Positions 22,701 to 32,548 of a stretch of 64,000 bases of DNA are shown piece after piece. Source of the stretch: Plantago ovata. Its lineage: Eukaryota; Streptophyta; Magnoliopsida; Lamiales; Plantaginaceae. The translations under genes were made by a program, and so were the position numbers. The notes beneath the pieces are model-generated. The model had not been told where the DNA came from, searched no databases, and was given only the letters and a program-made list of their open reading frames with translations. The stretch is taken from assembly GCA_028274465.1 (NCBI GenBank), contig CM051458.1, positions 86,820,085 to 86,884,084 of the forward strand. The letters run 5' to 3'. Numbering within the stretch: position 1 is the stretch's first letter; the number at the start of each line of letters is the position of its first letter.

Positions 22701-25654
22701 ATTCCGATTCCAGCATCCGATTCTTTGTACTCTGATCCAGACTTGCGATCCATACACTCCTTGAATTTTTCAAGAAAAATAATAAAGGGGTCTGACCCAC
22801 TTTCGATTAGTCTTCCAAACGTTACACTCAAGATGGCCTCAATTGCTCCTTTCTGTATAAGTTCCACCTTTTCTATCAATACAGAGAGTATAGAACTTAT
22901 TCTACCCTTCACCGGTTGGTCAAAACATGAGTATAGAGCAGATCCTATGCTCTCCAGAAGATCATTATAGTCTACCCTGATAGCTGAGAGATTCTCCTCC
23001 CAACTGGAGCTATCTAATTGCATCTGATGAGTGTGACTAGTAAGCACCTGCTTTAGGAACCAAAGCCCCTCACATAGAACAATAGACTGACCCTTTACAA
23101 CAGGACCTGTGACAACCTCATCTTTTACCATCTCAATAGGGTAATTTTGGACACAATTCACATATTTTGTCAGAATCTCATCGGCACTTAGTTCACCAGT
23201 TGTAGATTTAGCAAGCAGCAGAACTAACTCTTTGACTTTGCAAAGTCCAGTGTCACCATCTGCTTCGTTGTGCTGTGTGATCGTCATACTGTGTTTACGA
23301 TCCATAAAGTGCTTGAAGTTTTCAAGGAAAACAATAAAGAGGTCTGGCCGGCTTTGTATCAGATATTCATCCATTCTTCCTAAACTTATGCTGAAGACGA
23401 CCTCAATTGCTTCTTTTTGTACAAGTTCCATGATTTTTATCAATTCAGATAGTACAGAACATATGCTGTCCTCCTTCCGATAGCGAAAATGGAGGTAGAT
23501 AGCGCATCCTATGCTTCTGAGCACACCTTTGTATAGTGCCCTGATATCTGGATGATTCTTCTCCCTGGAGTTATCTAGATGCATCGGATGAATGTTACTA
23601 AGCATACGCTTTAGGAACAAAAGCCCCTTGCATAGAACAGTAGATTGATCCTTTACAACAGGACCTCCGAGAACCTCATCTTTTAGCATCACAGGCTTGT
23701 AAGGGACAGAGTTCTCATATTCTGTCAGAATTTCACCAGCTCTTAGTTCACCCGTTGTAGATTTCGCAAGCAGAATAACTAATTCCTTGACTTTAAGGAG
23801 TCCACAAGAACCATCTTCTTCGTGATCTGTGATCGTCAAACTGTACTTACAGTCCATAAACTGCTTGAAATTTTCAAGGAAAACAATACAGAGGTCTGCC
23901 CCAGTTTCTATCAGATATTCATCGCTTCTTTCTGAAATTACGCATAAGGTGACTTCTATGGCTTCTCTTTGTACAAGTTCAACCTTTTCTATGAACTCAG
24001 ACAGTACAGAAATTATGCTTCCCTTCCCCTTTTTCGATTGAGATGTTACATATCTTATGCTCCATTTCGGTGGATGGTCAAAATAGGAGTAGATAGCAGA
24101 ACCTATGTTCCCCAGCAAAGCTTTATAGTGCACCCTGATAGCTGAGAGTGACTTCTCCATGGATCTATCTAATTGCCCTGGATGGATGTGACTAAGCACA
24201 CGCTTTAGGAACAAAAGCCCCTTGCACAGAACAACAGATTGATTCTTTACCACATGACCTCTGAGAGCAACAGCAACCTCATCTTTAACCATCTTATTCT
24301 GATAATTGGGAACAGAAGTCACAGAATTCTCATATTTTGTCAGAATCTCATCGGCACTTAGTTCACCAATTGTAGATTTAGCAAGCAGAAGAACTAACTC
24401 TTTGACTTTCCAGAGTCCAACTTCGCCATCTGCTTTGTTGTGCTGTGTGATCATCAAACTGTATTTACGATCCATAAAGTGCTTGAAGTTTTCAAGGAAA
24501 ACAATAAAGATGTCTGGCCCTCTTTCTATCAGATATTCATCCATTCTTCCTAAAATTGTACTGAAGATGGCCTCAATTGCTTGTGCTTGCATAAGCTGTA
24601 CCTTATTAATGAAATCAGATAACATAGAAGTACAGCTTACCTTCACCGGATTCTTGAAATATGAGTACATAACAGATCCTACATCCGTCAGCAAAGTTAC
24701 ATAGCATAGCCCGATCTCCTGCCTGGAATGATGCAACTGCAAGTGACAACCATAGCTGCTAATCACACGTTCTAGGTACAACAAGCCGTCGAGGAGACCA
24801 TCAGTGAGGTGAACGGCAGGTTGATCTGTGTGTAGGGAACGCAGATGATGTTTGACGCAGTTGTCGTATTCATTCATAATTATTTCATCAGTAACAAGTA
24901 GTTCTGCAGATTTCTCTATCTGGATCACTAGAGTTTCGACACAGAGGACTTCTAAGAGAAAATCTTTCCCTATGCTGTCTCGGATCCTGTGATACTCATT
25001 TGAGAATATTGTGCTCCTCTCCCAAAACGTAGTCAAGAAGGAATAACATGCCACCTTAAATAACACGGATAGGATTGAATCCCGCAACTTATCCACATAA
25101 TAATACCGTTGTACGAAACCCGTTAAGTAACAGAATTTCTCTTGAATGACCAGACAGTTGCGTTCTCCACGAAGAGGCCTTAAATGCAAAGCAACCTCAT
25201 TGCAAAAATCCAGCATCAAGTTTTTATTGGCAACGATCGGGTGATTATTCAGTTCATTATAGTAATGATCTGAATAGGCCTGCACAATCCTTGGCATCAG
25301 ATCTTCCTTATACGCAAAATGATCCACTGGGGTACGCCTGACTCTGTAGTCGTGAGAAGTAGAAATTTCCACGAGGCTTAACAAGTAAGACTCGATATCA
25401 GCCAATAAACTGTACAACGTTTCGTTCAAAAACGTCGAACTACTCCCACACCCCTCTTTAAAGTAGATCACCATCAATGAGCATTTGCAGAAAGTCAACA
25501 AGATTTGCAAGTTCCACACAAGTGGAGACTTCACGGCCTTGAAGATACAAGTGAAGTTATCATACACTTGTGAAATCGTTTTGCGCAGACGATGATCAAA
25601 GCTTCGGCGACCATCATGATTCAAAAGCAGGTGCATCATCCCACTTGCTTCCAT
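19703..25654 (-). CDS. Giant R1/Prf-like NLR with tandem N-terminal modules
   Basis: A single uninterrupted exon of 1,983 residues encodes an intracellular NB-ARC-LRR immune receptor. NB-ARC starts near residue 1250: P-loop GMAGLGKTT (about 1287), kinase-2 LIVVDDVWE (about 1369), GLPL (about 1455), and VHD in the MHD position (about 1576). LRRs follow from about 1640 to 1950. Before NB-ARC is a helical segment (about 1150-1245, MTDAGYVAEYLLNSFAID) seen in R1/Prf-type proteins. The first roughly 1,150 residues hold repeats starting near 232, 415, 618, 804 and 986, each with K-V-K-E-L-V-L-L-L-A-K-S, then a VLCKGLLFLKRVL-like, an EKVELVQ-EAIE-like and an FIVFLENFKHFMD-like block. Most family members carry one such extended domain. 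No stop interrupts 5.9 kb, which suggests recent constraint. No classic RNBS-D cysteine (LKPLFLYLG). The start choice is the first ATG after stops. Confidence 0.95.
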   Translation of the reverse strand: MEASGMMHLLLNHDGRRSFDHRLRKTISQVYDNFTCIFKAVKSPLVWNLQILLTFCKCSLMVIYFKEGCGSSSTFLNETLYSLLADIESYLLSLVEISTSHDYRVRRTPVDHFAYKEDLMPRIVQAYSDHYYNELNNHPIVANKNLMLDFCNEVALHLRPLRGERNCLVIQEKFCYLTGFVQRYYYVDKLRDSILSVLFKVACYSFLTTFWERSTIFSNEYHRIRDSIGKDFLLEVLCVETLVIQIEKSAELLVTDEIIMNEYDNCVKHHLRSLHTDQPAVHLTDGLLDGLLYLERVISSYGCHLQLHHSRQEIGLCYVTLLTDVGSVMYSYFKNPVKVSCTSMLSDFINKVQLMQAQAIEAIFSTILGRMDEYLIERGPDIFIVFLENFKHFMDRKYSLMITQHNKADGEVGLWKVKELVLLLAKSTIGELSADEILTKYENSVTSVPNYQNKMVKDEVAVALRGHVVKNQSVVLCKGLLFLKRVLSHIHPGQLDRSMEKSLSAIRVHYKALLGNIGSAIYSYFDHPPKWSIRYVTSQSKKGKGSIISVLSEFIEKVELVQREAIEVTLCVISERSDEYLIETGADLCIVFLENFKQFMDCKYSLTITDHEEDGSCGLLKVKELVILLAKSTTGELRAGEILTEYENSVPYKPVMLKDEVLGGPVVKDQSTVLCKGLLFLKRMLSNIHPMHLDNSREKNHPDIRALYKGVLRSIGCAIYLHFRYRKEDSICSVLSELIKIMELVQKEAIEVVFSISLGRMDEYLIQSRPDLFIVFLENFKHFMDRKHSMTITQHNEADGDTGLCKVKELVLLLAKSTTGELSADEILTKYVNCVQNYPIEMVKDEVVTGPVVKGQSIVLCEGLWFLKQVLTSHTHQMQLDSSSWEENLSAIRVDYNDLLESIGSALYSCFDQPVKGRISSILSVLIEKVELIQKGAIEAILSVTFGRLIESGSDPFIIFLEKFKECMDRKSGSEYKESDAGIGILKVKDLVLQLAKSTGELATDGIVTEYVNSVKDAQIEDSPKGQSKVLQHGLLFLNRVLDSHGHPMQLHRTNKNKLSAAIKEYKAFLGNIGSFIHSCFCNQTNGSISSVLLSLIEKVDHIISLVVLNSIGKESSRTHQLGFLNLLIKDWMELMDCKSDLIMPWKDQFQTIHQNLLDFRSFIEKHTLDEDAGNTRSLFRRMTDAGYVAEYLLNSFAIDACPVWCKSPWISELIKHCEEIQRDMKINIEKSNGKDLRSHKDLSGKDSHFSVTTADDLMVGFKKEKELIMAHLLASKVKQRDVVSIIGMAGLGKTTLAKKVYEDPEALSYFDVRAWCCVSQEYNKKDLFLTILSSLMELDDLTRRKSELELSVIVHKLLFGRRYLIVVDDVWEIEVFQYLQHSFPDKGEGGRVVLTSRNIKVGLGAKCISEPIKLPLLTKEESWNLLEHKIYGDGRIRCSPELCQVGEKIAKKCGGLPLAVVVVAGFLAQFKQRDFWEQVADNLNSYLAGDPAKQWTAALDLSYKYLPDRLKPLFLYLGAFPEDKEIQTDKLIWLWIAEGLVSSEHQAETYLTDLINRSLVMVAKRSDERVKSCLVHDLLRDMCLAKAKEENFMHQVNAYGVLTDPIMYQRRLSIFLRSNGDGAKSSSSHLITYDYLPMVSITPPLRTFLFFNVNKSLPLSTEATKSVFSILKLLRVLHSESTTIDDDLYNDLTRLVYLRYMSITTSCNNIPSSISNLRNLEALIIRGLRGEMVMPETIWEMVKLKHLHINPRAEFREAPKNSPGMENLSTLSTPTIILGEEHKLIRRVPNLQKLRCVFTEQKYNSLYGNIYQFPDLESLDKLKSLKMSYYSEVKLSGKFKLPPNLKKLSISTFRLEWNQISAFQNVEILKLCSNAVQGEYWDTAKDEFPNLKVLKLEKLNIKKWEASEENFPQLKKLVLERCKQLEEIPFDLGDIITLERIEVLWCHPSAANSAKEIQEEQEEKGNKSLQVHIYPTSTELNK
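21772..21793 (-). promoter_or_regulatory. Candidate miR482/2118 target site in the P-loop codons
   Basis: The 22 bases coding the NLR P-loop (GMAGLGK region) can pair with miR482/2118-family microRNAs, which are known to target this position in many plant NLRs. I count four mismatches against one remembered family variant, including two in the central half, so cleavage is uncertain. Confidence 0.3.
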
Positions 25655-26007
25655 TCTCCCTCTCTCTCACGTACTCTTTCTTTTTTTCGTTTTTTTTTTT
25701 TTTTGTTTAAATCTCTCTGTCTGGAAAATTATTTTTGGGCAATGAACGTTTAGGAGTGTGCGTGCTTGATCACATGAAGTTAATCATGTGCAACCGACAA
25801 TAAAAATCAGGGAGATTCGAGAGATCGGCATCAATTCAGGATCATGAAATCTGTGCAGAAAAGAAATCATTATAGTGCTCTTTTAAATTTTTAATGAACC
25901 TCACGTTGTTACAGACAGTCTGAAACGATTAGTTAACTGATCCATGCCAACCTGGAAAACTATAAAAAAGTGAAACCAGCAGGGACTAGCTAGTAGCTAG
26001 TATACCT
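25655..26007 (-). promoter_or_regulatory. Upstream region of the giant NLR
   Basis: About 350 bp between the NLR start and a gypsy LTR. Pyrimidine-rich TTTCTTTTTTTCG lies just upstream of the ATG. A block at 25938-25980 (TGATCCATGCCAACCTGGA ... GTGAAACCAGCAGG) recurs at 29704-29755 and partly at 11741-11760, suggesting a duplicated NLR promoter. No certain TATA box. Confidence 0.4.
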
Positions 26008-26512
26008 TATCAGAGCCTCGTGATATTGGCCCGGTGTTTGGGCCAAAGAGGGCCGTATTCGCGACGTGCGCCGCGAGGGAGGGGGCGGCCGGTTGGTTGG
26101 GGAAGGGTTAATTAGTTGTTTTCATTTTTAGACCTAGTTGGAGTCAGTTAAATTAAATTGTTAGGTAAGAAAAGGTTAGGAAAAGGATTCTAATACAGAT
26201 TTACTAGAATCTTACCTGATTTTTGTCTAGATGACATAACTTGGCCAATAAGTCGTATCTTTACTATTCTATTTAGGCATTGTACTACTTTTATTATTTT
26301 TCATAGTTGAATATTGAATATGAGTCATAACTCTGGAGCTCTTTAGCTTATCGCTCGTTAGTGACATCTTAAGGTAATTTACTCTTTAGTAATTGCTTTC
26401 GTAGGTATATTACTCTTTAGTAATTTTCTTGGCTAGTACGTGATCGTGCTAGATTTATTGTTTTCTGCAATTCTCAATCCTTTTCTAGTTCTATTTCTTT
26501 TGGGCTCCATCA
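26008..26512 (+). repeat. Left LTR of the gypsy element
   Basis: Shares the body of the right LTR, for example CGTGATATTGGCCCG, TTGGAGTCAGTTAA, ATAAGTCGTATCTTTACTAT, TTATCGCTCGTTAG. Its first bases (TATCAGAGCC) have diverged from the TGATGGAGCC start kept by the right copy. Confidence 0.85.
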
Positions 26513-26599
26513 GCTTAGCATCTAGAGCCAGGTTTTCAAATCCCTAACTTCAAGCTTCCGCACTAGAATACCTGATCTCAGCAAGAAGACAAGATCACG

Positions 26600-27690
26600 A
26601 TGAATCCGAACATCAACCGTCGAATGGACATGGAGGTAGGGCGCGGCCGCGCTTTTGCCGGGGACCAATTCGATCAAGTCCGTTGGGGAGACGAAGGAAT
26701 CAATGACGCATGGACTCCAGAGGCTCAAACCGAATTCATGGAGGAACTGAAGCAAGATTGGGGAAGAGGAAGCCCCGAACAGAGCCGTCCGGAGTAGTCG
26801 TAACACGCGCTGAACGCGTTTCCACCACCACGGCAGCCGATCACCGAGCGGCAGTACGCGCGTCGCCCTAGCCATACGCGGTCCAGCAAGCGCACGACGC
26901 GACGCACCAGCCTCGACCGGTCAGCAAACCGGGACCAGCTATGGAGGCGATCAAACCGAGAAGCAACCGTGGGCTAGGGTTTGGTCATGGGCTTGACACC
27001 TACGGGCTCGTTGGAGAGGAAGATCCAATAGAAAAAGTTATTAATGCGATCTTTGCACATTACGAGGCTCTCTATCTGGATGGGGTTGGAAATAGCACAG
27101 GTTTGACCAGTCCGTATCAAGGCAACAATAGGTATGAGGACATATCAATTCCGTATCATGGCGGCAACAATTATGGAGGCATGAGAACTCCAAATCAGGG
27201 TGAAAAAAGGTGACACACGATGTTGATCCATATGAGGTAACACATGTGGTGGTGGAGGCACCTGACGGAAGTTGGAGTTTCAGCAAGAAGGACTTGGGAA
27301 AATCTGAGGAGAAGGTCTGCTTTGGACCAAGGTGCCATGCAAGCGATGTCAACGTCGAATGGGCTCGAGGCATGGATTGGTCGCATGTTTGTCTGACATG
27401 CAAAACTGATGTCGATGGTCTCTTTAAGGTCATGGGCAAGCTGAAGGAAGATGAGTGGTTGCCACAAACCAAGTGGGATCCGGAGGAACCATTCAAAGAG
27501 GATAATATGATTCGGCTAAACTGGGAAGATGGGCAATGGAAAGTCGAAGAGACAAGGAAGGAAACATAAGTGTCAGAAATATGGGGAACTGGCGTTGGGA
27601 CTGATGTTGCGACATCCGACCAAGTGTTGGAGGTAAGTAAGGACAATTCACTAGAAACAGAAGACTCAGAAGAAGAATTCTGAGAAATTC
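26600..27690 (+). pseudogene. Gag-like remnants of the gypsy element
   Basis: Short frames in different phases: MNPNINRRMDMEVGRGRAFA (26600-26797), a glycine-rich piece at 26941-27213 and an acidic piece at 27210-27569 (DPYEVTHVVVEAPDGSW). Their order after the primer-binding region fits a Gag open to frameshifts. No CCHC zinc knuckle was found. Disabled. Confidence 0.45.
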
Positions 27691-27695
27691 GTGAG

Positions 27696-28660
27696 ATGAT
27701 GCGCCTAAGGAAACCTAAGACTTACGTGGATTATGTGGTCTATGGCACCACCGAAGGAAGAAGAGGCTCATCGTCTAGGGGAGGTAACGGAGGCAAGGCT
27801 ACTTTTCATTACATGGGAGTAGGACGGGACCCAGATGCTTTCAGCCTACCAGCGCAGCTAAGATTTCGTAGGCGACCTGTTTGTGTGTTGATTGACAGTG
27901 GAGCTTCGCGAAATTTCATCACAGCAGCCTATGTTCGCAGGTATGGTTGGCCATGCGCTGGGCAACCGGTTAATGTGACAGTAATCAATGCGAGTGGACA
28001 GACGCTTGTAAGCCGTTGGAGATTCAATGATGTCAGGATCATGATTCATGGTCAACAGTATCATGTGAATCTATACGAGTTGTCAGATTTTCAGACAGAA
28101 GAGCACGTAGTGCTAGGAGTACCATGGTTAGCAGGACATAGTTCAGTCGTAATGGATGGAAATACCAAGAGCATTCAGGTTGGGGATGATCTTTGCAACA
28201 TGCCATGCTTGGGATTTGACGAAAGGGCACTGAAAGAAGAGCGACCGTCTATGGCTAGTTTAGTTGTAGGGTATGGCACGCACTATGAGGAGGGGCCTAG
28301 GGCGAAATCGGCACCTAGGAAGTTTGAGATGTTGGCATCAGAACCCATGACTTTTATGGGGATGATTGGTGGGACGATGGTTTCAGTTCTTATTGATTCC
28401 GGTGCAAGTTTAAATTTTGTGTCATCAGACATCTTGGAACAACTAGGATGGGCCATGTGGACAGGATACGGTGGAATTAAGGGTTAGGACTGCAGAGGGT
28501 GGCACAACAAAGGTAGGGGCGAAGTATGAAGGGGTCAACCTGATGATCCAGCATGTCAACTTTGAGCTCACCGTACATGCTATGAGGGGAGAACAGGAAG
28601 ACATCACACTAGATATGCCTTGGCTTCGTTCAGTGGGGCTAGTAATCTTTCACTTTTGAG
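27696..28660 (+). pseudogene. Two tandem retropepsin-like domains of the gypsy element
   Basis: The first domain has catalytic VLIDSGASRNFI (about residues 65-76 of the frame from 27696) and the closing HVVLGVPWLAGH. About 165 residues later a second VLIDSGASLNFV appears, followed after a frame change near 28485 by DITLDMPWLRSVG. Both are Ty3/gypsy-type aspartic proteases, which normally work as homodimers of a single domain. Here one frame runs through the first and into the second. The frame break in domain two, and lack of a following reverse transcriptase, mark it as non-functional for autonomous mobility. A duplication within Gag-Pol is the simplest origin. Confidence 0.75.
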
Positions 28661-29128
28661 AGCGAACCATGTCTTTGGTTTGCGACAAGCGTCTCTGTCG
28701 CATTTGAGCTTTGGGGTATGCTGGGAGTGGTCTCACGCGACAGGGTGAGAAGGAGGAAAAGGAGCTATGCAGTGCTAAATTGAAGGAGGCGCACAAAATG
28801 CCAATTGTGGGAGAATTGGATTTGGCATCGCCTGTGATAGTTGTATCTGGACCGGTTACCTCTGACTTCCTGTACCTCGAGAGTGTTTTTGAACTCAATA
28901 TGAAGCTCAAGGTGGGCCGTGAGGCTGTTATGATACCAGAGATTGAGGAGCTGATTCAAACTTACGAAGGACGCGCTAATAGACCCGTTGGCAAAGGTTG
29001 GGGGCCATATGTTACGGCACAAGGAGCTATGGAACAACGGTTGGACGAGGGAGCAGGGTCATCACGAGGAATTATTCGCAAGAGGCATGAGAAACTTGAG
29101 GACAAGGTTCGTTTTGATGGGGAGGTGA

Positions 29129-29637
29129 TGATGGAGCCTCGTGATATTGGCCCGTGTTTGGGCCGAAGAGGGGTCGTATGCGCGACGTGGGCCGCGAGGG
29201 AGGGACCGGCCGGTTGGCTTGGGTTAATTAGTTGTTTTCCTTTTTAGTTTACATACCTAGTTGGAGTCAGTTAACTTGTTGGGTAAGAAAAGGTTCGGAA
29301 AAGGATTCTAGGACAGATTTACCAGAATCTTATCTGATTCTGTCTTATCTCTAGATGGCAGAACTTGACCAATAAGTCGTATCTTTACTATTTAAGCATT
29401 GTACTATTTTCATTATTTGTCATAGTTGAATATTGAATTTGAATCATAACTCTGGAACTCTTTAACTTATCGCTCGTTAGCGGCATCTTAAGGTAATTTA
29501 CTCTTTAGTAATTGCTTTCGTAGATAGATTACTCTTTAGTTCTTTAGTAAGTTGTTTTGTTTGGCTAGTCGTGCTAGATTTATTGTTTTCTTCAATTCTC
29601 CATCCTTTTCTTGTTCTATTTCTTTTGGGCTCCATCA
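29129..29637 (+). repeat. Right LTR of the gypsy element
   Basis: 509 bp, starting TGATGGAGCC and ending GGGCTCCATCA. Homologous along its length to 26008-26512 with many substitutions and small indels. Confidence 0.88.
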
Positions 29638-30616
29638 GAAGTTTCGATTAATCAAAGGTTGTTGGTACGTAAACTCAAACTTCAACTGCTATTATATATT
29701 CATTAATCCACGCCAACCTCGAAAGCAATAAAAATATAGAATAATGAAACCAGCAGACTCCTTCAATCAAGTTTAAATAATCAAATTTAATACCTTCTTC
29801 GTTCCATTATAAATTACTCATTTAGACTTTTTTATATTAATCCATTTCAACTTTGAATCTCGACTATTCTTAAATTACAATAATAAAATATTAAACAAAA
29901 TTATATCATAAAAATTTAACTTCTATATTTTCATATCCATTAAATATTTTATCATTATAATTTAACGCAAATTCTTAGGAAAGATGGTCTCTAGAAGAGA
30001 CGGTATCATAATGTAATTTACCAACAACATCTTATAAGACTACAAAAATTCAGTGATAAGTGTGTAATAAATTATAAATATAGGATCCTATTAGCAAATT
30101 CATTCTTCTTCTTTCTTTTCTTTCTCTTCTATGGTTCTACTTGGTTTGCAAGATAAGGGAGATAAATACGGTAGCCTATTGTGAATAGTAATTATTCATA
30201 TTAGATGGGCCAGTTATGAACAGTATTTATCTAGTTAAATTATATGGTTTGGTCCATTAGAGAATGAGGATAATTGGGCCGGATAAATAAGCTGGACTTC
30301 TTTTATATCGTTTGGTCCGTTACATGCTAATGATTATCCAATCAAAACAATCAGCTGAATTGCCTAAAATATCCCTCAACAGTGGTGGCCTAATATCAAT
30401 ATTGTCCTATTTTTTAAATATATCGATATGTGCAAAAATAGATACTTACCTACATTTACTCAATTGTAGGAATAACACTAATCATAGTAAAACTCACATG
30501 TAGACAATCATTTATCTTCCATACCCAAGCATTATTATAAGAATGTTTATGATATTTATCTATTTTGACTTTTTTAGTCACTATTTTCGAGTTTAATGTA
30601 AATTACTTATTAACTA
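29638..30616. other. Spacer with a truncated MITE and NLR-promoter-like block
   Basis: 29704-29755 repeats the block found upstream of the NLR (CCAACCTCGAAAGCAAT ... AATGAAACCAGCAG). 29790 to about 29965 is the left two thirds of a Stowaway-like MITE lacking its right end. The rest is AT-rich with no recognised gene. Confidence 0.5.
29790..29965. mobile_element. Truncated Stowaway-like MITE
   Basis: Starts TACCTTCTTCGTTCCATTATAAATTACTC and shares the interior AAATTACAATAATAAAATATTAAA with MITE 2 at 4743-5001. The right terminal repeat is missing. Confidence 0.6.
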
Positions 30617-30876
30617 CTATCTCCGTCTCACAAAACTTTACCCACTTTTCATTTTTGGGTGTCTCACAAAACTTTATTCATTTCCTAAAATGGAAGTTAT
30701 CCCACACATTAAAAACATTATTTTGTACACAATATTACAACTTTGTCACTACTTTATACTTTAACAACTAATTTTCAATTAAAAAATTAAACATACCCCA
30801 CTAATTTTATACTAATTTATTATTCTTCTTAAATTGCGCTAACCCTAATGGGTAATGTTTTGTGAGACGGAGGGAG
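30617..30876. mobile_element. Stowaway-like MITE 4
   Basis: Terminal repeats (CTATCTCCGTCTCACAAAAC at the left, GTTTTGTGAGACGGAGGGAG at the right), TA at both sides, 260 bp, AT-rich interior. The left repeat segment GTCTCACAAAACTTTA is partly duplicated at 30660-30675. Confidence 0.85.
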
Positions 30877-31309
30877 TATGATGATAAAATATTTTCACAT
30901 TAAATATTTCACTTCCATCAAGTCCATTGCGGCATATAAACAGAACACTGGGTTCTTATCTCAGAAGCAGGTCAGTCAACTCCATTGACTTCTTGTCACA
31001 TTTTGATCCTGTGAAAAAGGCTCGGCACCAACACAGGAGGAATCAAACTTTGGTTTCGTGTCGCGAAGGATTGGACAAAGATTATGGCTTGGTTCTACAG
31101 AAGCTAAAGGAAGAAGATGAAACCGAAGAGTATGGCAAGGTGTGCTCAATCCATGCATGTCATGTACTAATCAATACACATCAAATTGAAATGCAATTAA
31201 CGTACACTAATTAACAATTGTAGCTTAGCTTCTAAAATACTACAGTATAATCCATGCTATATATATAGAATGCTTTTTCCAGCATTCTTATTGCACTTCA
31301 AATTCATCC

Positions 31310-31700
31310 ATGGTAATTTATAACACGCCTTTTATGCAAGTCCTGTGGACTATTACAACCCTCCTAGGGGCCACATTGGCCGCCACAAATTCCACTTCCA
31401 CGGACACCACACCACCAACATCTTGAAATCCACAACCATCGCGAAACCAGGCTGCCTGAGCCAATGTGGCAATGTAAGGGTCGCCTACCCATTTGGCACT
31501 GGCAGCGGGTGCGCAGTTAATGAATTTTTTGAGAGTTTACCTGCAACACCACCTTCGACCGGCTGCCTCGGGTCTTTACAGGAACTGTGATACCATGTTT
31601 CTGACAACCAAATGTGTATCAAAACCCTTGTTGCACAGCGATGCTACGACCGGTTTGGCTCCACAGTAATTGACAAGACTGTCTCAATCCAGTTAAGTAG
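31310..31700 (+). pseudogene. Wall-associated-kinase-like extracellular domain fragment
   Basis: An ATG at 31310 opens a signal-peptide-like stretch (MQVLWTITTLLGATLAA) that soon meets a TGA. In the next frame comes AKPGCLSQCGNVRVAYPFG, the start of the cysteine-rich GUB_WAK_bind domain of wall-associated kinases. The expected continuation FTCNTTFDRLPRVF is in a third frame near 31530-31580. At least two frameshifts break it, and no EGF or kinase exon follows. It is a decayed 5' fragment of a cell-wall-sensing receptor kinase gene. Confidence 0.65.
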
Positions 31701-31937
31701 ATCAAACACCTTTTCGAAGCAGAACAAGTTCATAATACGCTGAACACTATCCACTTTTCAGGTGATACACATCCCACACAGGAAAATAGAACTGTCATCA
31801 CTTTACATGAGTGCAGAGGCAGGCAGTCTATACGATAAAGAAAGTTACGAGTAAGAATAAAGAGTCTTCGACAAGGCCACAAAAACCCGAGAGTAGATAA
31901 TGAACTGACTAATGATTGGCAATGGAAGACAAACATT

Positions 31938-31964
31938 CCCCCCCCCCCCCCCCACCCCCACCCC
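31938..31964. repeat. C-rich tract with G-quadruplex potential on the minus strand
   Basis: Sixteen C, then A, five C, A, four C. On the minus strand these G runs, separated by single T, could form a quadruplex. Also a likely site of assembly error or length variation. Confidence 0.8.
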
Positions 31965-31989
31965 AAAGGCACCACTGGTTTTAAGTCCG

Positions 31990-32540
31990 AAAACTATATA
32001 AATTTTTCGAAATCGTGAAATTTTCAGAACTAGCTGTTTTACACGTTTACTTTCTTACTCCGCACGTATCAAGTAAAAACATGGCAAACATTTTACGGAA
32101 TTTTTTTTCCTAATAAAATATAATTAGAATAAAGACGGCTAAATACGTAATTATAGAAATTTTCTGCAACTCAAACATCAATAATTTTATATTGTACTAT
32201 TATCATCAAATGCGTAGTAAAGCATAACCATCTTATGAAGTGAAAAATCTCAAACAATTTTAACTTGTAAAAATAATGAGTCCATGTTTTCTTGTGGGCA
32301 TTTTGCTTCTGTGTTCCAATTTCCAAACTAGGCAAAAGATTTAGCTGCTAAGCTCTTGAAACAAAAATAGCATGAAAACAACCCAACAGCCTGTATAGAA
32401 CAATTAGAGACCATCTCAAAGAGAAAGCAACAACTTATCCAACACAGTCTCACATTAAATACTGTTTGCTCACAAAACTTCAAATAAAACAAAGAAAATT
32501 TGAGGAAATTCACCGTTACATGCTTACCAAAGTCATTGTC
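31990..32540. other. Spacer without recognised features
   Basis: AT-rich. Short frames on both strands look random. It could be the 3' part of the uncertain minus-strand gene whose exon candidates lie at 32.6 and 33.2 kb. Confidence 0.3.
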
Positions 32541-32548
32541 ATGTTTCA

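Larger units (their letters stand above)
26008..29637 (+). mobile_element. Ty3/gypsy-type LTR element without reverse transcriptase
   Basis: Two direct LTRs (about 505 and 509 bp) begin TGATGGAGCC-like and end GGGCTCCATCA, an inverted pair at each LTR edge. After the left LTR is a primer-binding-like TAGCATCTAGAGCCAGG, resembling the initiator-Met tRNA complement. GATGGGGAGG before the right LTR is a possible polypurine tract. The interior has Gag-like remnants and two aspartic protease domains but no reverse transcriptase, RNase H or integrase motifs. The LTRs differ at many positions, so the insertion is old. No target duplication is visible. Confidence 0.85.

Noticed and set aside
22608-24704. 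Plus-strand ORFs opposite the giant NLR
   Set aside because: They are antisense shadows of the repeated NLR modules; their similarity to each other comes from the repeats on the other strand.
30927-31214. 95-residue plus-strand ORF
   Set aside because: No recognisable domain or splice context. Not enough to call a gene.
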